Shown here: positions 10,501-22,635 of the stretch, one piece after another | Layout: every line of letters begins with the position of its first letter | Position numbering within the stretch: position 1 is the stretch's first letter | From: Phoronis ovalis | Taxonomy: Eukaryota > Phoronida > Phoronidae | Length of the DNA stretch: 29,406 nucleotides | Reading direction: 5' to 3' | Assembly (NCBI GenBank): GCA_028565635.1 | Contig: JAOXYB010034840.1 | Location: forward strand, 1 to 29,406 | The notes under the pieces: generated by a model | Told to the model about the DNA's origin: nothing | Seen by the model: the letters and a program-made list of their open reading frames with translations, nothing else | Databases searched by the model: none | Program-made: the position numbers and the translations under genes

Positions 10501-13500
10501 TGCTAAAGGAAGGGTAAATGTCTCTGTTCTAATACAATATTGTGATGAAACTGAAGTGTTTTAAAGTGTTGTTATATTTTTCTGTATTTTTCTTAGATTA
10601 AAGGCAAGTTTGCATAATGCAGAACATTTTAATGAATTTTTATTTTTTTGATAAATATTAACTTTGTACCCTACAAAGTTTTGTAGAGGGTTCTTCCGGC
10701 TAGCAACATGAGTAGAAACATTCTTTCATTTTTCTGTGCATTTCAGGTTCTGGTATTTTCAACAGAAGAGTTAGAACTTGTAGCATCATTTAAAGTAATG
10801 ACCGGAACATCAAGTGCCACGGCTGTGAAATCTATAGAATTTGCCAGAAGAGGGACGTAAGTAACAATACCCGGTGACACTCCTCAAACCCTTCAAAAAC
10901 CACCAGGAAAAGGGAAGCTAAAGTGTTATTGCCTCCATCTACTCTATACTACCCCTGTACCCTTAGTTATGGTTGTTATCAGTTCCCCTGATCATTATCA
11001 ATGGAACAGTCCTATATGAAGTGCTGTTTGGGATAAACTAAATCATTGCTAATTCTTGAACACTGCTAAGTAGCTAACAATATTTTAATCTGACAATTTT
11101 AAATTAGGGGATAAGGTAGATTAAGGATTCAGTTTGTGTATAAAAAATCAATTAGATTGTAATTACTCGCTAAACAAAACATGACTCTGCAGAGTGTAAG
11201 ATAAAGAACTAGAATCGAAAAGTCATGGTTTGAAACTATCAAGAGAAAAATTACTTGGTTCAAGAATTTCTTGTAATTATGAAGTCTTTTGAATGTAACT
11301 TTTAAGTAGCTGTTGTTAAAACAACTGTGAATGATTTGTGGTTCAATTTCAAAAGCTAAAATTTAAATGAAAAAAAAGTTGAAGATTTATTGTAGATGTA
11401 AAAGAATTGTAGGAGAAACCTCTACTGCTAAAAATGTGTTGTCAGCAATTGAATGTTATATAGTTTTTTTTTGCAGACAGCCAAATATTGAAAATAATAT
11501 TAACATTTTTATTACCATTTGGATTATTGATTTATTTTTTACTTCCAGGTGTTTTCTTTTGAATTCAGCAGACAGAATAATTCGAGTGTATGAATGTGGT
11601 GAAGTTTTAGCATGCGGTAAAGATGGAGAACCAGAACCCATTCAGAAACTACAGGATTTAGTGAACAAGTAAAATTAAAATACTATTTGGGTTTATTCTT
11701 AATATGACATAGATTCTTCCAGTGATTTCTAAAAAAAGTGAATGCATCAGTCCGATCTTGTATGCCAGGCAATGATTCTTAGGATGCACTTCAATTGTAA
11801 GCTGGAGTATTTTTTTGAGTTGAGTGCAAGAATTCCTTCATTTTAAATTTTACCTTTACGCTTAGCCAATAATATCAAATTTGAGAAATTGTACATAGCA
11901 AAGAAAAGTTTCTAGCTTTAATTTCAAAACAATATTTTTTGCAGAACTTTGTGGAAAAAATGTTGCTTTTCTGGTGATGGAGAGTACATTGTAGCAGGCT
12001 CAGCCAGACAACATTCATTGTATATTTGGGAAAAAAGTGTTGGAAATTTAGTAAAAATTTTACATGGTAGAAAAGGGGAATTATTATTAGATGTGGTGGT
12101 GAGTATAATTTGCAACCTTGAAAATCTTCCTTTATTAATGTCTAGAAGTAACTGTGTCGAGAAGCAGCAGTTGTGGTTATTTGACTTTACATTTGGGACA
12201 TGACTGTGTTATTAATGTGGCCTATTAAGCAACTGATTACTGTAACTAGCTGTAATGTTTGTTCATATCATACTTACAAAAAAATTCTGGGTGAGAAACT
12301 CATTTGTTTCCTTTTTAGTGGCATCCTGTAAGACCCATCATTTGTTCTATTTCGAGTGGTGTAGTGTCAATATGGGCCCAAAATCAAGTGGTAAGTTCTT
12401 CTTAGAATCTGTTTAATCAGCTAAAACATTGTGACTATGAAAAAAAGAAGATACGTATCACTTTGCATACAGGACACTGGGTAATCATTAAATTAATAAA
12501 TTGCTGTGGTGGGAACCCATCCAATTCTATATGCCAACGTATAATGTTAGTGTTTGGATTTACCCAAGAAAAAGTCAAAAAAGAAATAATATTGCCATAA
12601 TGATTTTTGAAACTGCCTGTAAGATTGTTAATAAATAAAACAAAGCAGTGCCAGACTTTGGATATACTGCCACCTTTGCAAGATGTCACAAGCTTCTTTG
12701 TACGTTTTTGGTTAGCGCAGCAAAACAAATTGTTTATTGTTTTTGTACTAACAACAATATACTGCAACCCAATGCATTTTTCAGCATTCTTTCTGCTGAT
12801 TTAACATTTACTGACAAATATTTATAGGAAAATTGGAGTGCCTTTGCTCCTGATTTTAAAGAATTAGATGAAAATGTTGAATACGAAGAAAGAGAGTCGG
12901 AGTTTGACATTGAAGATGAAGATAAAGAAGTAGAAGAAAAAGAAGGTTAGCAATGACAAAATTCTAGATTTGACAATTTGACTGTGACACATACACGGAA
13001 GTTAAAAAGAGAGTTCAAATTTGAAGTTTTGCCTGGGAAGGAGTAAATGTTTCCTGCAGCGTATACTCCATGATATCTCTTGACTATCAATTTAATCATT
13101 TGTTGTTGTAGTAGTTTAACAGAAAACACAATAAGACAATCTGATTGTTCATGCATTGTAGGCCCAGATGAAGAAAATGAAGATGTTGATGTCACAAGTG
13201 TTGATCCTATTGCGGCATTTGTTAGCAGGTAAATAGCACTGTGTCAATTTTGATATTTTTTTTCATTCGTTAAAGTCATTTACATCATTTTTTGCTCAGC
13301 GAGCTTAAAATTAGAATTCTACAATGAAGAGACTCGATGTATTTTGTTAAATGCTTCTATTTTATGCTAACTAATAGCTAAGCTATTAGATAGGTGCTTT
13401 GATATAGTGTTTGCCATAGACCTTTTTGTGTATAAACAAATATCAATTTTTAGTTCTAGAAGTAATGTTAATTGTGATAGAAAGTAGAAATTTGGTAAGT

Positions 13501-16421
13501 TCGAATATTGTATCAATAGGTAAACAATATTTTAATATTGTTAAATATTTTAATTAAAATTGGATAGTAACTGTGACTTGTATTTTTAAAGAAATAGGTG
13601 AAAACATTTTTTTTGTTCAAATACCATTATTTTTGTAATGTTTGAATTTTTTTGAATTAAGGGAATACATGTTAGGGAATTAATTATTTTGAAGATATAT
13701 AAAAGTTTTAATTTAACCCATATTTTACAGATATATATCAATTTGCACAAGTCTTTCTTATCTGAGACGATAATATTTAAAAGTTCAAAAATAAGTATGT
13801 GAATTTGTTAACATATGATTAATAGTTTTGTGTTTTGGTTTTCTAGTTAAAGACAATTTTAGTTAGGCTTAATTCCCAGTGATATAATTCTTGTCTATGC
13901 AATTAGGCTATCTAGTTTCTCTTTTAGTTTACATCACCAGTATTTTGTTGTAATGAGTTATCCAGTACTGGAGTCACCAGGATTACATAAGTCAAAAACT
14001 TTGGTACATGTTATATGTAGGATTGCATCAATCTGTGCTTACAGACAAAACAGCTTAGCTTATTATTCAAGCTTTGTTTTGGATAAATGTGGAATTCTAA
14101 ATGATGGGATTATGGTCAAGAGAAGGATTTGTTTTTTATTAACGCAATTTAAAACAATATTTTAAAACCTGGGATAATATCTGGATAGATATGTATTTGA
14201 ATCTAAACATTTTGATATCTTTTTAAGGTAAAGTTTTTTATACTTTGACACTTGTATTTCCGAAAGTATTTGTATTTTGATAAATAAAAGTTTTTAAAAA
14301 TTGGGCGTCTCACATAATCAATGAATTGGGCATCTATTATGTTTGGATTTGTACAGCATTCAAAATTTTGAGCTTCTCTGCAAGGCATAGATTATATATA
14401 AAGAAAGTTTGAAGTTGAGGTTCTATTAAAAAGAATACTTGTATTTCAATAAATGTTAAATTTTTAAGGGCTTCTATTTTACTGAAGCCTTCTATTTGAG
14501 TAATACAAATTTTGGGACTTATTTGAACTTTACAGTTCATCGTTACGTAACTATTTAGGTACTGATGTACAATTCTGTCAGCTTGTTTCATATGATTCTC
14601 ACCATAGCCTTGTTAATGCTTAATGTGATAATAGTACTAACAATGTCTGATGTTACTGACAGGAAATGTCATAATATGTATAAACTGGAATACTGACTTT
14701 AGTTCATTGTTTTTTCTTTAGTTAATCATTCTCTTATTTGAAATGCTATTTCTTGGCCAAAAATTGGGTTCCTGCATATTGAAATGAATCCAAATATATA
14801 ACAAATATATAACGTCTTTATATTTTAATACATGTTGAACTTACTATTTATTTATTTGTACTGTATTTATTTGTTGATGTTTCGCTTTAGTGATGAGGAG
14901 GGTGAGGATGATGATGCCTTACTATACCTACCTGTTGCTCCAGAGATAGAGGACCCAGAAGAAGGCTGGGCTGCTTTACCACCTGAACAACAGGTAATGG
15001 AATTAGTATTGTACCGATGGTTGGATTGACACTTGTTGTCATATCTGACATTGTTCTTTGTCTTTTAGTTTGGCATCACATTCATATAGATAATTAACAG
15101 TGCAAAGGTTAAACAAAGCTTTTATATTTGTCGTGTTAAACCATACATACTTGTTCTGGGTGATTTACTGGTCGTGCATACATCTTTTGCATGTACTTGT
15201 CATGTTTTACCTTGGATATTTCTGGGTTTTCTTGACATACACTACGTATACTTCTTATTTGTTTACTTGTCATATTAAAGCATGCATACTACTTCTGGGT
15301 TTACTTCTGGGGTTACTTGTCATGTTAAGACCTGCATACTTCTTCTGTGTGTACCTGTTCATGTTAAATCATGGATACTTCTAAGTTTTCTTGTCATGTT
15401 CAACCAGACATACTTCTAAGTTTTCTTGTCATGTTCAACCAGACATACTTCTGAGTTTACTTGTCATTAACTGTGTACTTCTTTTGGGTTTACTTGTCTT
15501 GTAATTTTCACCGATTGTTTTTGCATTTTGCACTTCTAGCAGTAATGTTGTGTCTCAACCAGAAGAGACAGCATGACGACATAAGATTGCCTATACTAAG
15601 TATTTTAAAAAATTGTGCTGTATTTACTTGTAAAGTAATTATTAATTATCTGTTTTTGTAAAACTAGTGGTAACTGGAAATTATTTCTGGCATTTTTAAC
15701 TAAAACTGTTTAAAGGAGATTATTTTTACTTAATATAAAGAAAGCATTGTGAAATTTACGCACAGTTGCTTATGTTGTTTCAGATATCTGAAGAATTACA
15801 CCAGGCAGCACAAGAAAAGAAACGCGCTGCATCACAAAATGAAAACTGTCCACCAGCTAAGAAAAAGAAAGTGAAATCACAAGATGTTGATCTACCAGAT
15901 GCTCCAACTGATGGTAAGCTATGGAGAATTGTCTTATTTCACCTCCTATACAATGGTCTTTTTCTCTTTTCTCTGAACCAATATTATATAATGGGATTAA
16001 GCAGTTTCACATGTATCAGCCTTAATGTGCATTTGCTGTCAGGGGTTTACATCTATAGGAACTAAAAACTGCCTTTGTCCTATATTTTGTTCGGAACATC
16101 ACTCAGTGAATAGTCCCAGTGACCAGTATTTCAAATCTTAAATAAAACAAAAGCTTCACAATTACTTGAGCAAAACTAAGCATGCTGTAATGAAAGTAAA
16201 AACAATTCAGAGCAAATTTAGGAAATTGCAAAATAGAACATGTATTTTATGACCTTGGGAATTTGTTTTGAAACTTTTAAATTTTATAGTGAAACTAATT
16301 TTTTTCAGAAATCCATCCACTCTTAAATGTAAAGAAACCTCAAGAAAAGAAGCAAGCAAAACCCTCAAAACCTCAAAAATCGCAAAAATCTAAAGACAGT
16401 CGATCAAAAGACAGGAAATAA
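7502..16421 (+). CDS. RBBP5: RBBP5, WD40 subunit of MLL/SET1 H3K4 methyltransferase complexes
   Basis: Fourteen exons: 7502-7520, 8998-9023, 9315-9487, 10042-10182, 10351-10513, 10747-10856, 11549-11668, 11945-12098, 12319-12390, 12828-12945, 13162-13228, 14891-14993, 15784-15913 and 16309-16421. All junctions are GT-AG and in phase, giving 502 residues. The protein starts MNLDLLESFGQNYPE and follows human RBBP5 closely through the beta-propeller (about residues 20-325), for example SFDRRGEYIYTGNAKG and CCFSGDGEYIVAGSARQH. After the propeller, the activation/ASH2L-binding segment (ENVEYEERESEFDIEDED, about 341-358) and the WDR5-binding VDVTSVDP segment (about 374-381) are preserved. In the family this nuclear protein joins WDR5, ASH2L and DPY30 to stimulate histone H3 Lys4 methylation. 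The C-terminus is a short Lys-rich tail, and the protein is about 36 residues shorter than the human one. Introns 13229-14890 and 10857-11548 hold only AT-rich DNA; introns 1 and 12 carry repeats listed separately. Confidence 0.97.
7682..7747. repeat. Short inverted repeat at the outer edge of the foldback
   Basis: TGGGACTATTA (7682-7692) and TAATAGTCCCA (7737-7747) are perfect 11-bp inverted copies with 44 AT-rich bases between them. Related GGGACT or GGACTAT strings recur nearby at about 7662 and 8286. This may be a terminal structure of the larger foldback element that follows. Confidence 0.55.
7735..8325. repeat. Long imperfect inverted repeat (foldback) in RBBP5 intron 1
   Basis: The left arm (about 7735-8032) and the reverse complement of the right arm (about 8088-8325) match over most of their length, with a spacer of about 55 bp. 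Shared blocks include ACTATCGCTTGCCTG (left, 7800-7814) and CTATGATACTCCTTCTTGA (left arm, about 7976-7994). The two arms differ by substitutions and by an extra segment near 7865-7900 of the left arm. Each arm gives a short open frame with SRRSII and RQAIVGS motifs, which is simply the same repeat read in opposite directions, not a gene. It is probably a foldback or MITE-like element, or two copies inserted tail to tail. Confidence 0.75.
15100..15500 (+). repeat. Degenerate minisatellite in RBBP5 intron 12
   Basis: About nine to eleven decayed units share the words CATACTTCT, GGGTTTACTT and CTTGTCATGTT. The best preserved neighbours (about 15371-15450) are almost identical 35-bp units, and the earlier units are longer (roughly 40-46 bp) and more divergent. 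The open frames across it are hydrophobic only because of the repeat composition. The rest of this intron (15501-15783) shows nothing. Confidence 0.8.
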
Positions 16422-16920
16422 TAGACAGAGTAAATTATTTCTCCACAGTTTTTGATAAGTAGTGTAAAATAGTACAAGTAAATTCACATCTGTCAGAAAA
16501 TCTGTGTTGCTATAGTACACATAGCATGACTGGATTGAATTTCCACAAAAATTATAAGTTTGATATGATGGAATACATGATCCAAAATATTTTTCTCATT
16601 GTAAAGAATATAAATACATATAACATTTTTGTACATGTTTTAAACTCTTAAAAAAGTTATGTTATATTTTGTTGGTTGCATTTGCACTTTTCATAAAATA
16701 ACGTTGCAGTGCTATCAAGCTCATAGGAATACTACACTGCTAAATTTGGAGTACTGTTCTCTAAACTATTGCATTTCCCCTCAGTGTCCGTTGGGAGTAT
16801 ATACTCCCGTATATACTCCCAAAATGTATGTTGACCATCTTCAAAGAAATTTCGATAACAAATTGTGTACAAAGTGTTTCGGAAGCGTTTCTTTTTCATT
16901 GCTGTGCAATCCACATTTTG
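16422..16920. other. Convergent intergenic region, RBBP5 / ammonium transporter
   Basis: The 499 bp between the two stop codons must hold both 3' ends. I see no canonical AATAAA for RBBP5; the AATATAAAT stretch near 16607 is a possible weak signal. I also see no AATAAA on the minus strand. The region contains the perfect hairpin at 16791-16822. Confidence 0.6.
16791..16822. repeat. Perfect 14-bp hairpin between convergent genes
   Basis: The arms TTGGGAGTATATAC (16791-16804) and GTATATACTCCCAA (16809-16822) are exact reverse complements, separated by a 4-base loop TCCC. The left arm with its loop also contains a 16-bp perfect palindrome (16793-16808). It has no T-run typical of a bacterial terminator and none is expected here. 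Confidence 0.85.
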
Positions 16921-19900
16921 TCAAATATCAGATTCCTCGTCATCATCTGTTAGTGGCTGGACCCATTCAGTTCTTTCGTCTGCAAAAGTTGATTCACTTT
17001 TTATGGAATGATCTGTATATGATACTGGTGATTTTTCAGACGCTGATGATTTTTGCGATACTGAATAATTTTGACTGTTATCGGACTCCACGTCCGATGT
17101 CAATCCTTCACTTGTGTAATGGTCTCTTGAAGCTGTTGATAGCGTGTAACTGGTATTTGTTACTGATTCTAAGTCTTCATTAATGATATGGATTCGAATT
17201 TTTTCTGCGTCAGCAAGCATCTCGTCTGTGAAGTATTGATCAAAAATAATGTTATGCAAATCTTCCAAATTTGATTTTGATCAAAATATAATATAAGTAT
17301 ATATATATACAGCTTCCTTAATGAGGGAATACATAAAATAAACAATACAATACATGCTAATCTATAAATTAGCAAAGGTGTGTTGATTTTTTTTGTGCCG
17401 ATTTTCAGTAATGATGCAGACAACCTCCAACCAAATCTAGTTGAATTGCGCGAACATGCCCTGTGGCTGCTTAAAAAACGTATCCAACCAGTATCATATT
17501 GTAACTTTGTGATATATGTCAACGTTTTATGTTTAAATGGTTACCTTTCGATGTGCCCAATGCAAGCCTTTTTAACCTTGATTTCGTATCAAATTCCATC
17601 TCCTGAATTTCTAACGCCGATCTTAACCAGTGGCAACAGTCCATTGATTTAAACAATGCTCCAGTAGTAATTGCGGTCCATGCTATAATGCTCAACAACC
17701 CGGCTACATGCCATCCTAAGATCTTCAAAGCAGTTATATCCCAACTATAAAGTACTCCACTTAATGGGTGAAAAAGTGGACGTGTTAGAACACCCCATGA
17801 TCCACAACCTAGGTGCACTAAAGAACAAATATATGGAATAAACTTTTTGTTCATTAGTGGTTTTTGGGTCAGATTAAAAAAGACGTAAACAGATAGATTT
17901 ATACTTACTAATTTAATGGATAAAAATCTAATTTTTCAAGTAACTCGGAAAAAATGTAATTCTTTTCAAGACTTAACTTGTTCAGTTAATCTTCTCAGAC
18001 GTACCGATACATTTTATAGGCTCTCAAATAGACTACTTGCAAAGATAGTTCAGTTGTGCAAATTATTTACTGAGGGGACATTTAAGGATAAATGTTAATT
18101 TCCCATTCATCATTTCAACAGTGAGTTACTTTTGTAAGTCGGAGTTATGTGTATCACATTATGCCGACTAGTAAATCCGGGAAGGAAACTTTACCCATTC
18201 ATTTTAGTATCTCCGGAATTTACTTGAATGTATTTATCATGCAAGAACCTACATGCCACGGCATCGACTGGATCTTCTAACCCCATTTTACGTACACAGT
18301 GACTCCAGATCAACATAGATGAAGTACCGAATACCCCACAAACTAAAGCGATATAATGCTTTATCACGTCACAACTGGCGCAGATGGATACCTGTAAACG
18401 GATGATCACCGATACAACATATATATTACCTGATACTGTTTTTCGTTTTTTAATACGCGTAGAGAACAAATCTGACAACTAATCGTATTACTCGTAATGA
18501 TTAACTCTACACAAATAGTTTGCTTGAGATGAATATTCTCTCCCGGTATTCCTTATTGCCTACCATTCCACCGAGAACACCATTTGCTACTGACAGAAGC
18601 ACCCAGTAATCGTTATGATTCTTCATATAGACCCTTTCAATAATAAGAACGGTGATGCCGCCCGCTGAAGCAGAGATGGCTGTGTTAATTACAGCTTTAG
18701 CAACTGTCTCAGATGCGTTAGGACTTGTGATTTCTCCTTGAGAACTTCCATTGAAAGCGAAAAAGCCAAACATTAAGATAAAAGATCCTGAAAACAGGAA
18801 CATTGTAATGAAATGCACGTACATCCAAACAAGTCAAATAATGGCATACAAGAAAGCTGGTGGTTTTTGTAATTTTATTCAGGGCTCGTGGCTGAACTTT
18901 GTTTGTTTAAAACTTTCTTACAATTAATTTTCGCGATGATTTCAAATCCAACTAAATTGGCAGAATTGCACCAAACTGTCTTGGATTTATTTCGATGGTA
19001 AAACGAGTATATGTGAATAAGGAGGTGTGGAGTGTTTACTTATGTCAGTAGAGGCTTACCAAGAGCAGCTAGGGCCGGTGAGTACGGTGGTATGTTGGTA
19101 TAATCTACAGATTGCACTGCAAAATGTCTTTTCCCAAGGATAGCAGCCCCCATAAATGCTGCTGTTCCGCCCAATACATGAATCACGCCACTCCCAGCAA
19201 AATCCTAGTAATACATAACTAAAGAACTCTACATATTATAAACGAAACAATACATGAAAAAGTGACAATTAACTTTCTGTTAACAATCAAAATAATTACA
19301 GTAGAAGGATGTACATCTGTAGCTGAAATATGCACAACGCGGGCTTCCGTTTTTAACTAAAATCTACTCGGATTTCCACAAACTTAAGAGAAATATCGTA
19401 TTGTCTTGTGCATTTCCGGAGACTTTCATCAACTTACCTCGTAGCTGACATATGTACCGTCACTACTCCGTATTCCTTTATTTAACCATCCGTCGGGGCT
19501 CCAAGTCCAGTGTACAACAACAGGATAAACAAATCCAGTGATAACAAAGGCGTATATAATGTATGCTTGATAGCGAGTTCTTCCGACCATCGCGCCACTT
19601 ACAATAGCTGTGGCTGTAGCAGCAAAAGTATATTGAAAAAATACAAAAGTAGACGTTTGGCCATCAGGTGCCGCTAAGTTATTGTCTTTAGGAATATCCC
19701 ACAAAAAGAAACTTGACGTTCCCAGAAACCGATTAATACCAGTGGTGTTTCTGGATGGTTCTTCGCCAGGATATCCGAAACTAATAGCAAATCCACATGA
19801 GTAATACGCTAACGCGCCAACACCTACAAATATTTTAAAAAGAGTTTATAATCATACATGCAATATGGTTATAGATGGTCAAGCAACGCTTGATTATAAT

Positions 19901-21198
19901 TGACAAAACTATCCAACTCTTGCCTCCTTGTTATTCACACATACATACGTACATAGTAATACATGTACCTTTGCATTCGTGCCATGTATGCAACTGAATA
20001 AGCAAACATAACGAGGAACATAAAATACAGAAGAGACAGTGCCAATATGCCAAAGTATGAAGTTAGTCACTAAAAAGGAATTTAAATAAAAACTTGCAAA
20101 TCATTCTTTTATGGAATGGTAATTTATTTTCAGAGTTTGGAACATTTTATTTCATCACCTGCGATAATTACTCCAGACATGTCGGATAACATGATATACT
20201 TGTTTCAATGCACCTGCATTTTATTGCAATATTCCTATTTTCAGGCTTTTTCGCTTTCAATGGAAGCTCTCAAAGAGAAATCACGAGTCCTCATGCATCT
20301 GAGACAGTTGCTAAAGCAGGATATGTATTATAAAAAAGTATATTCCACTCTCCCGTGTCACTCTGAAATTCGTGTGTTATTTTTAACATTTTAGTGGGAA
20401 AACAGTTGAAACATATTTTATCACCATGAGTGATATACTACCTTATGAGATTCAAAATACCCGTTGAGATCAAATCTTTGGCAACAATCGCCTATAGGGA
20501 ACTTATATAATGGGGATTTGCAAAACAGGAACTTTACTAAAAAAAAACAGGACATTCAAAAATTCTAGAATTTGAAATCCTGTTAGGTACTATATAACTC
20601 ACACTGCTAAAAATATTTCATTATAACCTTTTTTCCACCAAAACGTTAATAATATCATACGAATGGAAATTAATCTAATAGCATATAAACATATCCCGAG
20701 AATTTCAGAGTGACACAGGATAGTGACATATATACTATACTTTATACAGTGTTTTAACAAAAACCATATCGAGATTTATTTTATATTTAGTAAAAAGGTT
20801 CCTTATAAAGGTACATGTACACACATATCCGCAATAACATACAGATATAACATAAAGTAGTTTCGTAGTTTCTTCTACTTACAGATATCCATCACATTAT
20901 TCAACAAAATTGTGTTAACATTTTTAACTCGTACAGATCCAACTTCTAATAACGCAAAACCTGCTTGCATGACTGAAAATATAAAATCAGTTGAATATAA
21001 TCAATTCATTGCCAGATGATTTGTTGCATCTGTGACGAATGATAATAACACGCATAAACTTGATAGTTGTCAAAAATACTTACAAAAAATGAGGCAACCA
21101 CAGACGTAGAGAAAGAAAGCATCCACTCCCTTTGAAGTAACTACCCCGTGTTGAAGAGCAAGGTCAATTCCCGTAATATTTCCATGTTTGTCAGACAT
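16921..21198 (-). CDS. Ammonium transporter, Amt family
   Basis: Eight exons: 21198-21084, 20972-20883, 19823-19438, 19204-19060, 18787-18564, 18391-18253, 17817-17545 and 17261-16921. Phases agree throughout, giving about 570 residues. The product is a multi-pass membrane channel for ammonium/ammonia. Family hallmarks are FMQAGFALLEVGSVRVKN, FQYTFAATATAIVSGAM, VYPVVVHWTW, DFAGSGVIH (residues 198-206) and DDP-like EDPVDAVALH. The paired pore histidines (about H206 and H368) and the conserved Asp of DFAG are present, so transport should be possible. The usual Ala-Glu-Arg after SGAM is Val-Gly-Arg here. The last exon adds a hydrophilic Ser/Asp/Glu-rich tail of about 113 residues. Its acceptor (ag at 17262-17263) has a poor pyrimidine tract, so that join is the least certain. 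It is animal Amt type rather than Rh type, judging by the motifs. Confidence 0.94.
20187..20317 (+). pseudogene. Inverted partial copy of ammonium transporter exon 5
   Basis: This plus-strand stretch within the minus-strand intron 19824-20882 resembles the end of intron 4 and the start of exon 5 of the same gene (about 18694-18830, minus strand). The intron part matches patchily, for example TGCATTT-ATT-CAAT-TTCCT-TTTTCAG. It then lacks the first 21 bases of the exon and continues with about 73 bases carrying only about five substitutions. Read on the plus strand it still encodes GFFAFNGSSQREITSPHASE with no stop, in the phase of the real exon. The similarity ends abruptly after AAAGC at 20317. 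No other exons of a second copy are seen beside it. Confidence 0.8.
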
Positions 21199-22553
21199 TT
21201 CATCCATTTCTACAACGGCTCAAGAACGCGCCTTTTCTGTTATATTATTATGAAAATAACATGTCAATATTATATCCCCATACTATTGACAATGGCGAAT
21301 ACTAAAACTTGCGCGTCAAAATGTCACGCCATCGCGAGTTATCAATAGTGCTGCAGTTGTATGGTTGAGGTCAAATTGAGGTCAAGTGTGAAGTGTTGTA
21401 CCATATACGACAATGTGTGCGAATAATTTTGTTTACTGCTCAGTACGCCATCATTAATTTTTGCGCCTTCATACAATTTGTTTGGCCCAAGACCCAGGAT
21501 CTGAGATAACAAAACTATTAAACCATGATATAAACTTCATAATTGTTATTGCATTTTTTATGTAACGATTTTTAAGAAGATAAATCAAAGTTAAATATTT
21601 TCTTCACCCGATACTCTATTTGTCTAGAGACCAAATAAGCAAGTGCTATAAAATATAACAATCTGTATGAGGCTGTACAATAGTTACATATTTTTAAAAA
21701 TTAATATATTGTTGTCATAGTGACAAACCTAACTTATTAGCTGAGTGAAGAAACCATGACTTGTATCAAGGACAAGATAAGAGAACATGGGTAATAAAAT
21801 TGATGAAGATGAAACCAAAGAATACGCGAACAAGTTTTAAAATGCCTGAAGAACAAAGTCCAAGTTGCAAATACCGCCTGAGCACATTAAATGTTGAGCC
21901 CTAAAATTCGAGGTGTGAATTTTATCTACATATAGTTTGTACAAGGAAAAGCCAGACAAATATGATACTTAGTAATTAAATAAAAATATTAAGTAATTAT
22001 TTGTAAAAAGTAGGAATATATAAATGTACCTTTAAAGAATAAATGCGACAATATTTATAGAGCTTGAATAGGCATAATCTAACACGTAATAACATTATTA
22101 CGGTTTTGTGACGAGAAAAACACAAATTATTTATTGCGCATGAAAGCAAACACGTCTGTTTTACTTTCTTTTTTTGGGGGTTCATAACAAGATGAGACTA
22201 CAAAAAAACACTAGACGAAATCAACACCGTTTATTCTATCCAGAAAGCATTTTTAGAACGCAAACTACTCAACTCTAGCTATGTTAGGTAAGAAGCTTAT
22301 AACGCAGCACTAAAAGACTGTCATACAATTCATTATTTTAATACTTGTATGGGTGGTTCAACCTTTAGTGAAATAAATTAATACTCTTAGTGAAATGGTT
22401 GGAACTATTAATAATAGTCACAATTCTTAGTAAATATCGCTGTATTTAGCTGAATGAGAATTTTGTTTACTAGAAAGATGTGATATTGTTGTGCACAGTG
22501 AAACAGAAACAGAACATTACGATTTTATTATGTAGCAAAAATAGGAGTTGTCA
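21199..22553. other. Intergenic region upstream of the ammonium transporter
   Basis: This should contain the transporter promoter and 5' UTR. It is AT-rich and I see no convincing coding frame, RNA gene or strong promoter motif. Short open frames here have no recognisable content. Confidence 0.6.
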
Positions 22554-22635
22554 TATCTAACAAATGGTTTTTCCATAATATTGAATGCTTCGAATATCTA
22601 ACAAATGGTTTTTCCATAATATTGAATGCTTCGAA
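22554..22635 (+). repeat. Perfect 41-bp tandem duplication
   Basis: Two adjacent 41-bp units (22554-22594 and 22595-22635), each starting TATCTAACAAATGG and ending GCTTCGAA, are identical. Lack of any difference suggests a recent duplication. Confidence 0.95.

Noticed and set aside
16659-17183. Long plus-strand open frame of about 174 codons
   Set aside because: It lies opposite the transporter's last exon and intergenic DNA, and its content is that of an antisense shadow. The minus-strand frame has the in-phase splice link.
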